This document shows, in pieces, positions 11,958-23,171 of a stretch of 64,000 bases of DNA (positions are counted from its first letter, which is position 1; every line of letters starts with the position of its first letter). This DNA is from Oscheius dolichura (Eukaryota; Nematoda; Chromadorea; Rhabditida; Rhabditidae), in contig OW051495.1 of NCBI GenBank assembly GCA_932521035.1, positions 7,750,001-7,814,000 on the forward strand, written 5' to 3'. The notes beneath the pieces are model-generated. The model was not told the DNA's origin. It did no database searches and worked only from the letters and a program-made list of their open reading frames with translations. A program made the position numbers and the translations under genes.

Positions 11958-14900
11958 TTATATTGTAGTAACTGGCGGGTTGCATACTTGGTGGGCATCG
12001 TAATTAGGATAATTTTTGGGTCGAAGCCAGAGCCAGGCATCTCCAATTGGAGATCCGTCCCAGAAGAGATAATTGGAACTTGTGGAATCCTCTGGCTGGC
12101 TGTCGCAGCTGTAGCGAACCCCGTTCAAGTCGGCGGAACCACATCGGCTCAGCGTCTGATCGTACCAGAAGCCGGTATTCATGTAGGTCCGCGAGCAGGA
12201 GCAGTCTAAACGTTGACTCTTTGTTATTTTCTTTCCTGTTGCTTACTGGAATCATTAGTCTGGATGTTGTCATAGCTGGTGAAGACAGGCCCCGTCTGGT
12301 TGAGATTCCACCTGGCCCAGCCGTCGTAGTAGGTATTCTCCGTTCCCTGACACGTTTGGGGGATCGTCACGGCGTACTGGGTGATCTCGCTGCCAACGGC
12401 AAAGTTCGGATAGGTGCAGTCCGTGTTCTGTTCGGGCCGTCCATTCCTAGCACAGCGGAAGATGTTCAGCTTCAGACTCGTAGCCATTTCCACGGTCATT
12501 CCATTGATTAGACTCAATCCCAGCCAAAGGTTCCTTTGCCCCGGATTACCGAATCCAACGACGTATTGGGAGAAAGTCTTGTTGGACATTCCATCCTTGG
12601 CATCGTGAGACATCAGTGTCCAGCCTCCTTGGTCAGCTCCCTGGCCGGTGGTCATGTCACAGTAGACGTCAATGGGAGAGTAGGGGGCCATTCCATTGAC
12701 CGAGTAGACAGGGTTGATGGAGTTGACTCCGTCGCCTCGGATTCCCCAGTACTTGTACAAATCGGCACAGTGACGTCTAGGCTGGTAGCATTGACAATCC
12801 CTGCCGGTGTAGAACTGGCTACAGGAGCAGTTGTAGCTGCCGGGGGTGTTGATACAGATTCCCTGGCCCTTGTCTTGGCTACAGCTGCTGGGATCCTCCA
12901 CACACTCGTTGATATCGGTACAATTGTATCTAAAATGTGCTTGTCTATCTTCCAGTCCTTTTCGTTTCTTACCCATCGCCTCGGAATCCTTGGTCACATT
13001 CACAAGCCATATTGCCGTTGGCATCCTTCCCGCAATAGCCGTATTTGCTGCATTCATTGATCTGGAAATTGTTATCATTTTAAAGAAAAAGTCGATTCCA
13101 TTGTCTTATCAAAAAGTACTCTCACGCCATGTTCTCCCCCCTTTATCTATTTCACAACTCCTACAGTAACCCACAAAAAGTATTTTCTGGACCCACCTTG
13201 CTGTTGTAGGTTCCATTCCGGCAGATCGACCAAATTTGACAGTCATTTGAGAGCCAGGGAGTGTTAGCCGGGTGGAGGTTGCCGTCGGGATCGGTACATC
13301 CACAGCTATCGACGGGGATACAAGTCGTGGAGGAGAGTTGGGAAGTGTCGAGGACATAGCCAGGCAGGCAGGTACAGCCATCGGTACACGGCTTGTCACA
13401 GAAGTAGGGAGCCGATTGATCCGAGCAGGTGGATGGGCAGGAAGAGGCACACGGTGTGTACTGACTGTTAGGCGGGCAGGTCAGAGGACACTGAACTGTT
13501 TTTCTCCAGTCCGGGGGCAGTTCAACATCTAAAAGTCGGGAAAAATTCTCGGAAAACGGTTGAATTCCTACTGGGAACGGTATTCTGGCAGGTACGGACA
13601 AAGTTGGTGAGAACGTCGCATTGTTGGGTTCCGTGGCAGACATCAAAGACACAATTGTCGTAGTAGTTCTGGATGGAGTAATTGCCCATCGGCTGGCAGT
13701 TGGCGAAGACTCCTTGTCCGTTGGCGGCCTGGAGGATTGGGTCACAGGCGACGACGGCAGGCTGGGGGTCCTGAAATTTATTCCTTAATACAGTAACTTA
13801 CTTAAAGAGCCCCCCCCCCCATGGTCTAGAACTGAACGTCTACTGGTTAAAAACAGTTCAAGAGCCAATGGTTGAAGCTCTAAACCGAAACGGTCTCAAT
13901 TACTGACACAGTTGGAATTGTTTCCGAGGATCTCTCCAGTTATGCACTGCTGTTGTCCAGCGCGAAGTATGAGGAACTCCTGAGTGATCCAAGTGTCTTC
14001 GGCGTGGTTGAACGAGTTCAAAGTGTCGGCAGTTGGCATGTGGCTCGAGACAATGGGGTAGACTGTTCCGTTTCTACAAATCCCACTCTTCTATCCATTA
14101 ACTAAACCAAACTCACGAGTAGACAACATCGTTCTTGTAGTTGTTATCGTAGTTTCCAATGACTCCGCAAAGAGTATGGTTTCCGAAGAATTCCGGCGTG
14201 TCAGGAATTTGAATACACAGTTGGCCGCCAGTGGTGAAGGTTACAGTAACCAGCTGGTCGTTGAAGACGTAGAAAGTGGATCCGGTGAAGGTCACGGAGA
14301 CCTGGGCCAGGCTTTTGTTCGGATAGTAGTACGGCAGACTGATACGGTAGCCGTTGAAGTAGACATTCCTGGTAGTACGGTCAATGTGGACCTTCTGATC
14401 GTACATGGTCACTTCGACTTCGGAGACGACGGAAACACTAAAAATTGGGTGGGGTTTGGAATGACAAAGGGATCTTACTGGGCGTTGTTGACCAGCTCGT
14501 TCTTGGCCACCACATTGTAGTTGTTGAATCCGCCGGTGAGATTTCCACACGGTTTGGAGAAGATGTAGGGGCAGGTTCCTTGATAATCGAAGCGGAGCTG
14601 GTCGAAAGTGGTGTAATGCGGGTCTCCATCTCCACAGGCCTGGACAATCTTAGCCTGGCAGCCGTCCTTTTGGGGATTCTCTGAAGAAAAAAAAGATTTT
14701 ATGAAAGTTTAAAAGAATACTTACGTCCAGTGTAGCCCAATTTACAGATACAGTTAGCCTGATGGTTCGAGACATAGCACTGGGTATTTGGACCGCAGGA
14801 GCTGGCCGTACAGGTGACATTCTTCTCACAATAATCTCCAGCAAAGACATCTGGGCACTCACAACTGAAAAATTAGTCAGAAAGGTTTTAAAACTGTCAG

Positions 14901-15330
14901 AAAGGTTTTAAAACTTACTAGTAGCTGCTCCAACGATTCAAGGGATCCGCGTGACAAGTTCCTCCATTCTGACAGGGAGCAGAGGCACAGATATCACAGG
15001 TTGGAGCAGTGGGGGCTACGGTAGCATCCAGCATGAGGGGATTGCTCTTCTGGGAAAAGGAAGCGGAATTCTGAAATGGATAGAATTAAATTGAAGGGAA
15101 AGAAAGTACCTTGAAGACGCCGAGATGGTTGAGATTCATTTCATCGCGCTGCTGATGGAAGCCGCGAATAACCTCAAGGAGTTCTTCTTTGGAGGCACAG
15201 GACAAGTCATGGCAGGCTTCCATCCGAGGCCTGAGGATGTGTATTTCAAGGAATAAGAGTAAACTCACGGGGCCAGGGAGGTAGCCCCCGCTAGGGCGGC
15301 CAAAGCGAGCGAGAGAGCCACGAGCCGCAT
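11958..15330 (-). CDS. Secreted EGF - vWD - C8 - TIL - EGF - fibrinogen-like protein
   Basis: Large extracellular protein of about 850 residues. Signal peptide [16 protein letters not shown]; then a short helical segment; EGF-like domain ([13 protein letters not shown]...[12 protein letters not shown]); a second EGF-like domain; a vWD domain ([21 protein letters not shown] ending [15 protein letters not shown]); a C8-like cysteine block; a TIL domain ([18 protein letters not shown]); two EGF-like repeats ([33 protein letters not shown]); then a fibrinogen C-terminal-like domain (YCDMTT...[36 protein letters not shown]). All exons are in frame from 15330 to the stop at 11958, with AATAAA just downstream. 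vWD/TIL modules occur in mucin-like and clotting-type proteins, and fibrinogen-like domains often bind carbohydrate. A gut or body-fluid binding role is inference. Start choice is supported by the TATA box upstream. Confidence 0.88.
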
Positions 15331-15337
15331 TGGTACG

Positions 15338-15371
15338 TTATCACCAGGAAGCCGGGTCTTTTATACTTATC
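15338..15371 (-). promoter_or_regulatory. TATA box and GATA sites before the vWD/fibrinogen-like gene
   Basis: On the minus strand TATAAAA occupies 15365-15359, ending 29 bp before the ATG. GATAAG (15371-15366) directly precedes it and TGATAA (15343-15338) lies between it and the ATG. GATA-type sites are the known binding sites of intestinal GATA factors in nematodes, so gut expression is plausible. Confidence 0.5.
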
Positions 15372-18300
15372 CGAAAAAAATTGATAACTCCATTAAATTG
15401 GAGAGAACAGTCACGGAAAAGAGGCGTATCAGCCGAAGCGCAGATCACGGCGACCAGCTCAATTTTAGGGGAGGACTCTTCTACCCTGAGGAGATTTGAA
15501 GAGCGACGATCAATTGAGACCATCTGGAGCTGTTACCTACAACGTTTACAAGTTAGACAGGGAGAGAAGGCAGTGTTTGATCAAAGAGCTCGAGGGGAAT
15601 ACCCACAAGAAATACGATTTTTTAGGAGACATCCGTTTCCCATTCGCTTCAGCTCTCTTTGGGGCCTTATCTGGGTTGTTAGCCTATCAAACGAGGTGCT
15701 TCTAAGGGCAACTCTTCCGCCTCGTCGGAACACTTTTTTTCAGATCGAAAGTTAAGATATACAGAGGAAAGCGCTTCGAGACCAAATTGACAATTTGGCG
15801 TCAAACTTCCCCTGAATCCACATATTTTTCCTATAACAGTTAGCAAATGACTTTCCCTTTCCTTTGGAAATGAGCTATAACGAGTCTTCACCCATTTGCA
15901 TAGACTCAGTAGCCTTCTAAAATGTTTGAGGCCAATAATTTCTAAAGTCACGTTTCCGGGTGCATTCCGTCCACATTCTATTCTAGACTAGAAACGTTCG
16001 TGTTCCATTGTTGTCTCTCCGTCCCTCTTATCTACGTATTTACGGCGTACCTACTCCCTGATAACCCCATAGATGTCCTCGTACCCGGTGACTATACCTT
16101 GTCTGACATCTAAGATCATGATTAAAGGAAGAGTCAGCCATTTACACCCTGCCAATCATATCCACTGCCAAATCAAGCCTCCTCCGCTTTCTGGAGATGC
16201 CCATCAGGAGGGTGTGTCTATTTTCCCGAGATAGAAGATAATGTTGAGCAAAGTTCCTATGTTCTCCCCATAAAAATAAAATAGATAAGGGTTGGGAATG
16301 TTCGACTTCTTACAGTTCCGATAAAATCACGGACAGGAACTGAAAGCCAACGATTAAGAATCTGAAATTATAATTTACAGAAGTACAAGATTGGAAAGGA
16401 GAAAACACAGTACATTGTAAAATGTAGCCCGTGTCGTGGTTTGTCAGCTCCTTACAGTCATCACAGTCACCTCGGCTAGTCATTACATGCGTAGGGATTC
16501 GTGTACTGTACAGGAAGATCGGGATCAGTGCACCACCTTCGGAGGCAGCTGGTTTACAGGCTTCTCCTTTCCTGGCCTTCAATATGTAGTCCGAAAAGTT
16601 TTGTGCCTTATTTTTCTATTTGTCATTACTCTTTTGGTCCACGGTTTTCTAACTAGCCGATTCTTCACTTTTCCGGCCTGACCAGTTTTCGGGTTCCCAG
16701 AAGCGTAGTTCTCAGTTTTATCCTTGTACAGTGTTCCATTGTAATACCCCACGAAACGTACGATAAAAGACAAAGGAAACCATAAAGACCAAATCGTCAT
16801 ATGATACCCAAAGCCCTTTGGAGTCATCACCAATCGATTCCTCCGGTCGAGACGAGTCTAATGGCCCCAACATCACTTCTCTCGTGATATCGGAATGTGG
16901 AAATAAGCACCCATTCCACTTCAGCTACAGTATCCCTCTCCTATCACAAAACGCGTGGTTCGGTTTTTGTTAAACAGCAAAACAGATGAGGGAGATCTTT
17001 GCACCCATTGTGACAGTCAAATGCAAAGTCTTGGCATACGGTAGCATTAGAGAAATAGTAAATTGTGGGATAATGATCCATTTGAAAGATATTAAAATAT
17101 TACAAGGATGAGCTAATCCGTAAAATGGATTAACAAGCTAAAGAGAAAGCATGGTTAGTGTTAACCGGCGTGCCTTGTCTATGACCGTCCGTTTCTCCTC
17201 TTATCGATTGGCACCAACAGTGTGCCTCACGCCTCCTTGAATCGGACAGGAAGATAAGCAGTTACAAAAGAATATAACTTCTACTAATTGGCATATCAAA
17301 CCCCGTTCCCCAGTCAGAACCAAGGAGGGCGCCACGCCGGAAAATTGTTGAACAACGTTTTCCTGATGAATGCATTCTCGAAGCGAAGTGTTACAGAATA
17401 TGTAAATAGAAGATGTTCTCTCTCCTCCCCGATTTTTCACATTTTATTCTAAAAATACCTGGAAAAGCACGCTTTCGTCCTCAAAATTATTTCAAATGCA
17501 ATCGGTGCAAGCCAACCGTATAGGAGGAATCATCATTTCTAGCGATCAAATTGCTACTCGAGTAATTTGATCATCAGAAATGGAAAAAGGGAAGAACATC
17601 CGCAGGAAACCCGAGTAGGATGCTAAAACTACCTGTCAGAATGGCGTCTTATGTGTTCATAGCGGTTACCTAACGATTCGTCGACACGCTCTTCCTTTTC
17701 CTCATTATTCATCTCTATAAAAGTACCCAAAACGCCTTGTTTTTTTGGGCAATACATTTCTCCACTGGGGAAATCATTTAACCGGGAAATGTCTATGTCT
17801 ACGGGCCCTCAATAACGTCAATTAGAGGAAGAGTCTCGAGCGTGGCTGGCTTTTTGGGTTCTAGGGAAGAGAGGGAAGATTGTTCAGCTTTTCTTCCTGT
17901 TGTTGTTTGGGTTCTTGAGGGTCAGGGATACCGAATATACGAAATTATTTCAAATTTTGGTCAAAAATCGATGATACTTATCTTGTAGTCGGCAAATTTC
18001 AATTGAATTCTTCTTCTACAAAGAGTGGATCTCCCCTCTTAATTTCTGTCCCTTTTTGAACAACTATTCCTTCGTTGCTTTCAGACGCCGTTTCTGGAAA
18101 AAAAAACTGCGGTATTCCGTCCGGAAACTTTTTCTTTTATAAAATAATTTTAGTAACAGCTGATCCATTGGTCCGCAATGCTTAAATTGCAACTCAAATT
18201 GTGTGACACAGTCTATTGAACAATTTACTAGTAGAAAACTCTTCACAAGAACACAGAAATACCGAGCTACAATAGTCGAGAGGCTCTCTATTCCAAAGCG

Positions 18301-19240
18301 GAGCTTTCTAAGACTTTACCACCCGCATGGCCGGCTGTTAGGGCAAAATGTACCCCATACTTTAGAATTCACCCGGATAGTTTTTTCCTACCAGCGAGCC
18401 CAGTTTACCCGTCTAAATTTGCCCAGGAAAGCCGCAGAGTACATTCACCCTGCGAGCAAATTTTGGAGCCAATCTCTGTTATTTTACTTCTTACCCAGGC
18501 AGTTGACCTTATACGGCCCAGGTTTATGGTGGACTGAAAATGTTGAACCATATTTCCGGGGTTCTATATGTTCTGCTTCTTTCTGCTTCGAATGATCTCA
18601 TTGTTATGAGCTCCTTTTTCAACTAGTTTTGATGACGCTCCAACAGTAATTTTCCTTCCGATACTCCTTTTAAAGTGTAGAAGTACAGCGCCACCGAGGC
18701 ATCTGTAATAGATATCTGGTCTGTCGTCTTGCCTTATTTTCTCTTTCTTTCTTTAAATTTCTCGACCTGTTAGCGGGCATTGTGACGCTTTAGGCGGCAA
18801 ACTAATTTTTGCAAAAAATTTATGAGCGCATTGGGTAGCTGTTGAACCGAGATAAGGCGCGAGGGACTACACCGGAAAAAGGGGGAGAACAGCAAAAACC
18901 AGGCATCTCCATTTATCGGAACGATGCACGGGATATGAGATCAAAAAAATGAAACAAAACACACCGAGGAGAATGGATTCTAGAAGATTGGAAGGGATAC
19001 GGTAGAGCTATAAGAAGCATAGAGGTCATTGGATGTGTCTTCATCCGAGAGTGTCAAGCCGCTGGCCAGTATCATCCTCTCCCTTCTGGATTTCTAGGGC
19101 AACTTCAGAAAAGAGTTCTTTACAGTATGTTTGAAAATGTGTACAAAAAAAAGCAGTAAAGTACATACATTTATTGATATTGATGATCAAATTTCATCTA
19201 AACGTTCCGAGCCGGCTTTTCACAAACTACAACTGTAGCT
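15372..19240. other. Long stretch without a supported gene
   Basis: About 3.9 kb in which I found no convincing exon chain. Minus-strand frames near 16840-16310 contain a hydrophobic start (MTIWSLWFPLSFIVRFVGYY) and a cysteine-containing piece (CDDCKELTNHDTGYILQC), but no splice pattern joins them. The 49-bp palindrome at 17534-17582 is annotated separately. Confidence 0.3.
17534..17582. repeat. Near-perfect palindrome
   Basis: Inverted repeat centred on CTCGAG. The left arm CATTTCT-agc-GATCAAATT is matched by AATTTGATC-atc-AGAAATG on the right, with only a few mismatches and essentially no loop. It could form a cruciform or be the remnant of a fold-back element. Confidence 0.6.
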
Positions 19241-19269
19241 TGAGGCCAATAATCAAATTGGTTAAACCA

Positions 19270-19745
19270 AATCCCGGTATAAAAAAATTAGCAAAATCGA
19301 TAGAGCCCGAATTTTTTACAAGCTTGTTTTATGTATGAAACTTGTAAAAATTAGCAATTTTGCTTGGTATTCACGCGCCAGCCAACAGGTAACGGCGCAC
19401 CGCTGCGAATTCGCTTTGGTTTCATGCATTTTTTACAATATTCTGATAACCAATTTGTGAAATTTTTACGGCATTCGATTCATCACATTATAAGGAGCAT
19501 TTTGATATAAAAATCTAAATAAGCAAAAATTTTTGACGCCGGCAGGGATCGAACTTTGGTCGCTGGATCGTCAAGCCCGCGACCAAAATTTCTTCAGAAA
19601 ACCAAGCTCGGCGGCGCTCCGCAAAATCACAAATATCTCAACAATGTATGGACCGATTTTCTTACTCTGAAAACAAAAGTTGTAAGTTACTACGAGCTCT
19701 TTCGATTGACACCAAAATCAACGTGCGGCGATGAAATCTAATTTT
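19270..19745. repeat. Dispersed repeat with tRNA-derived segment
   Basis: On the minus strand, about 19610-19540, the sequence ends with a tRNA T-arm-like GTTCGATCCCTGCCGGC. The copy at about 34920-35265 has nearly the same ending (GTTCGATCCCCGCCGGC). The neighbourhood also holds inverted TTTTTACAAG/CTTGTAAAAA arms (about 19313-19359). I interpret this as a SINE-like, tRNA-derived element; its boundaries are approximate. Confidence 0.5.
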
Positions 19746-19991
19746 CACTTTGCGGTCCCTAGGTAAACCGTATTGAGCAGTCAAGTCATTGGACCGCGAT
19801 TTCGCTATCGGACCCCTATTGGTCATCAGAATCGTTTTATTTCCCCTATAATCTGTCGATCTCACCGTACATGCAGATGACATGCTATTCCTGGTACGTT
19901 TCTGTTTATTCAAGCCCACGTTGGACAGTGCGTAGTAAATCCGTTTAGAACAATTACATGCTGTTGGGCATGGAATCATCCGAAGTGTTGC

Positions 19992-20015
19992 ATTAGCTGC
20001 TGTTCTCGTATAAAA
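19992..20015 (+). promoter_or_regulatory. TATA box of first ShK gene
   Basis: TATAAAA at 20009-20015 ends 37 bp before the ATG. An upstream ATTAGCTG (19992-19999) recurs before the second ShK gene (21723-21730), although spacing to the TATA box differs. Confidence 0.5.
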
Positions 20016-20052
20016 CGGGAAAATGGGATCATCGCGATCCCTCTATCTTACG

Positions 20053-20912
20053 ATGCTCGTCTTGGTCATCTTCCTCTTCTTTTCTGTTCATCTGGCTGAA
20101 TCCGCGTTTGATATCAATTGCACAGAACCAGTAAGCCTGCTCTATCTTACAGTATAAACAAACAATATTTTTAGGATGCTACAGGAACCTTGCATTTGGC
20201 TCCTTCCGCCATAAAACACTGTGTCGATTTGCATTCGTTCAGCATTTGTCGGCACATGTTCGGAGCGGATACTGCCCCTAAAGCAACTGTTACGCCAACA
20301 GCTGATTTTGGCCGGGCAGCCGTCTGTTATCAAGTAATTAAAGACACTTTTATGCAAAATGCAAACTTTTGTTCATTCAGGTTGCTAATGTCCCCAGTGA
20401 AGAGCTAAAACAAGCCGCTATCCTCATTTGTCCCCAATATTGTGGCTTTTGTTGCGTATCGCCGGCTGTATTATGTCCTAACGCTCCTGGTAAGCTAGTT
20501 TATTGTAGTTTAAACGCCTTTTCCAGCTCCTAGATTGGATTGTAACACCATAACCGACGATATGTGTGAGAGTATCCTCTGGAGGGAACTAATTGCTTCC
20601 GATTGTCCCGGAGCCTGTGGATTCTGTCTGTTGGGAGGTTGTATCGACGCGGTTCCGGATTGTGCCACACAACCCACAATCTGTTCCAACACTGCTATGG
20701 CCAATTTCACTCAAGCCAACTGTAGAAGAACGTGTAATTTATGTACAACCACAGCAGCTTCTTGTGGCAGCAGCACAATCAGTGGCTCCACCTCTTGCAC
20801 CGATCGAAGTACGTCTTGCCCATTATGGAACAGAAACGGATTCTGTGCCAGTGTGTTCTACACGCCAGATCAGAAGAGGGACTATTGTTCAGCTACATGT
20901 GGACTCTGCTGA
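20053..20912 (+). CDS. Secreted ShK-domain (SXC) protein, copy A
   Basis: Small secreted protein with several six-cysteine ShK/SXC modules, a fold found in nematode surface and secreted proteins. Four exons: signal peptide (MLVLVIFLFFSVHLAES); exon 2 DATGTLHLAPSAIKHCVD with the first cysteines; exon 3 ending CPQYCGFCCVSPAVLCPNAP; and exon 4 with DCATQPTICSNTAMANFTQANC-type modules, a Thr/Ser-rich linker, and a final module ending CSATCGLC at the stop. Introns are 37-54 nt and every junction keeps frame. It is a tandem paralogue of the gene at 21795-22745, with 301 bp almost identical. The cysteine framework is certain; binding partner or role is unknown. No protease domain is attached, unlike in astacin-ShK proteins. 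Confidence 0.88.
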
Positions 20913-21722
20913 GCCTTTTTTTCTCCTATTGACATTCCATGTGCAAATGTTGTTTTATTTTAGCGTTGTTTTATTTTATTGTTTTATGTTAGAATGAAAG
21001 TTGATTTTCCAGTTGTTTGTAGTTATTATTGAGATGACGGCTCAGGGTGAGCCTCCTTTTATTGCGTTCAATGCTGTTCCCTTACTTCCTGGCTACAGTT
21101 CTCTCCAATAGAAGGCAGGATCTCGACGGAGGAAGTACGCTTTATGCTAGGTTATCCCTTCATCCAGACGATCATACTTTGTAGAAGACTAGGAATACTG
21201 AATGCCGTTAAAATTAGAACTTGTTAGGAGCTTGGAAAGCCCAAAACAACAAATACAAGACATTATGGAAGATCACAGTCCAGCTGGTCGAAAAATAGGG
21301 GAAGGTAAAAGAAATGAGATAGACTTGTTCCCAGAGAGATTGGAAGAGAGGGAGGAGGGAAAGAAGTTACTTCGACGGTCTTTTTCACATTTCACGCCTT
21401 GGATGCTTAATTCACAGGTCGGGTCGACCACAGCCGCTTCAACTGGGACAGGGACAGAATTAAAATCAGCTAAAATATCCAAGAGCCAAAAAATGAACAC
21501 GGCCCAGAGAAGTTTCAAGAACTCCAGAGATCAATCGTTTATAGTTTCTCCTTCCAAAGAAATGAACATCTTCTTCTCCTCCAGACAATTTTACGCATTA
21601 TTCTCTCGTCGCTTGCTTGCAATAGACATGCTATTTTTATCCCGTCCTGTTGATTTAAGCCTACTGACCATTACATAACGCATGCTTTTACAACAATGAC
21701 ATCGTGTAGCCTGAATTGTTTA
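20913..21722. other. Spacer between ShK genes
   Basis: No supported gene. A minus-strand frame (about 21518-21400) reads like a signal peptide plus a short cysteine-containing tail (LKLLWAVFIFWLLDIL). It begins with TTG, no ATG is available, and TATAAAC lies about 20 bp before it. It may be the decayed 5' end of a small secreted gene. Confidence 0.3.
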
Positions 21723-21757
21723 ATTAGCTGTCCTTGTGTTAAAAGTGCCGTATAAAA
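21723..21757 (+). promoter_or_regulatory. TATA box of second ShK gene
   Basis: TATAAAA at 21751-21757 ends 37 bp before the ATG, the same spacing as in copy A. ATTAGCTG precedes it. Confidence 0.5.
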
Positions 21758-21794
21758 AGGCGGAAGTAGAAAGAAGCAGAGAGATAGCCGGATA

Positions 21795-22745
21795 ATGCTC
21801 CTATCGGTCATTTTCTTCTTCTTCTTCTCATTTCGTCCGGCTGATTTTGCAATTGATTATAATTGTACAGAAACGGTAAGCGAAAGAGACAAAAGGAAAG
21901 TACATAGTGCTCCAGGGTACTGTAGCGTTTTCGGATACTCCTCGCTTTAAAACGAATTGTCATAAGATTAAGCCATAAAATATTTAGGATGCCACTGGTA
22001 CCCTGCATTTGGCTCCCTCTGCTGTAAAACACTGTGTGGATCAGTACTCGTTGGAAACCTGTAGACGAATGATGGCGTATGGCACTGCCCCTGAAGCATC
22101 TGTTACGCCAACAGCTGATGTTGGCCGGGCAGCCGTCTGTTATCAAGTAAATAAAAATTTATTTCCTATAAATGTTTGTCTTTTAGCTTTTAGGCACGCC
22201 TGACGAAAATATGAAACAAGCGGCTATTAAATATTGCCCCCTATATTGCGGCTTTTGTTGCGTATCGCCGGCTGTATTATGTCCTAACGCTCCTGGTAAG
22301 CTAATTTATTGTAGTTTAAACGCCTTTTCCAGCTCCTAGATTGGATTGTAACACCATAACCGACGATATGTGTGACAGTATCCTCTGGAGGGAACTAATT
22401 GCTTCCGATTGTCCCGGAGCCTGTGGATTCTGTCTGTTGGGAGGTTGTATAGACGCGGTTCCGGATTGTGCCACACAACCCACAATTTGCTCTAACACTG
22501 CTATGGCCAATTTCACTCAAGCCAACTGTAGAAGAACTTGTAATTTATGTGATAATAACTCGACCACAACAACGGCGGATCCCTGCAGTGGCAGCGCCAG
22601 TAGCGTCACCAGCGTTTCCTCTTCTTCTTGTGTCGATAGCAGTAGTGGTTGTGGATTGTGGAACAGGAACGGCTTCTGCGCCAGCTCATTCTACACAACG
22701 GAACATAAGCGCAACTATTGTGCAGCTACTTGCGGACTCTGCTGA
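21795..22745 (+). CDS. Secreted ShK-domain (SXC) protein, copy B
   Basis: Paralogue of the gene at 20053 with the same four-exon plan: signal peptide (MLLSVIFFFFFSFRPADFA), exon 2 DATGTLHLAPSAVKHCVD, exon 3 CPLYCGFCCVSPAVLCPNAP, and exon 4 with the same ShK modules. The linker between the last two modules is longer and Ser/Thr-rich (DNNSTTTTADPCSGSAS...). It ends CAATCGLC. Exons 1-2 and the 3' third have diverged from copy A, while 22250-22550, including intron 3, matches copy A at all but about seven positions. Both copies look functional. Linker variation between otherwise conserved modules is common in secreted nematode ShK proteins. Confidence 0.88.
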
Positions 22746-23171
22746 CTGCCGTCTACTCCCCTCCTAAACATTTCTATCATGTACAAAAACGTTCTCATAA
22801 ACTGTTTCCCATAGACTGATCTTCCACTTTGGTAGAGACCAGCTGGGCTGACAGACAAGCCCAGCTGCAGTCTCGTTTCGTAAAAGGTGTTCCATAAATC
22901 AATTGCAAAATGCTCTGCAAACCATGGAAGATAAAATCGACTATTGTTAGAATTTCAAAGGAGCAAGGGCTCAGCCAACAGAGTACTTGTGCACGTGCAG
23001 CTCAGGAAGTACAGTACACCTTTTGTCCCAGAACTGTCTACGTAGGTAGACGCAGAGGTCGCATGGAGGGAAGTTTCTGGAAGAACTCCATCCATTTTTC
23101 CATTTTTTCCTTTTCCTAGCCACTTCATGTGTTTAAAAACAAAGACCACTATAGGCTGTTAATTTCTGTTC
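22746..23171. other. Spacer with a duplicated block
   Basis: Around 22985-23190 the sequence resembles 24410-24580: both contain a GGAAGTAC(A/T)GTACRCC block, a TCTACGTARGTAGACGC block and an AAACAAAGAYCACTATAG block. This is a duplicated intergenic unit flanking the first array receptor. No coding potential seen. Confidence 0.5.

Noticed and set aside
16310-16833. Possible membrane protein on the minus strand
   Set aside because: Hydrophobic start and cysteine piece cannot be joined by valid splice sites; the only candidate intron is 17 nt.
21273-21518. Small secreted protein on the minus strand between ShK genes
   Set aside because: No ATG start; only a TTG at the expected place and no clear second exon. 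At best a remnant.
20510-22516. Identical 66-codon antisense frames in both ShK genes
   Set aside because: They mirror the conserved sense exons and come from the same conversion tract.
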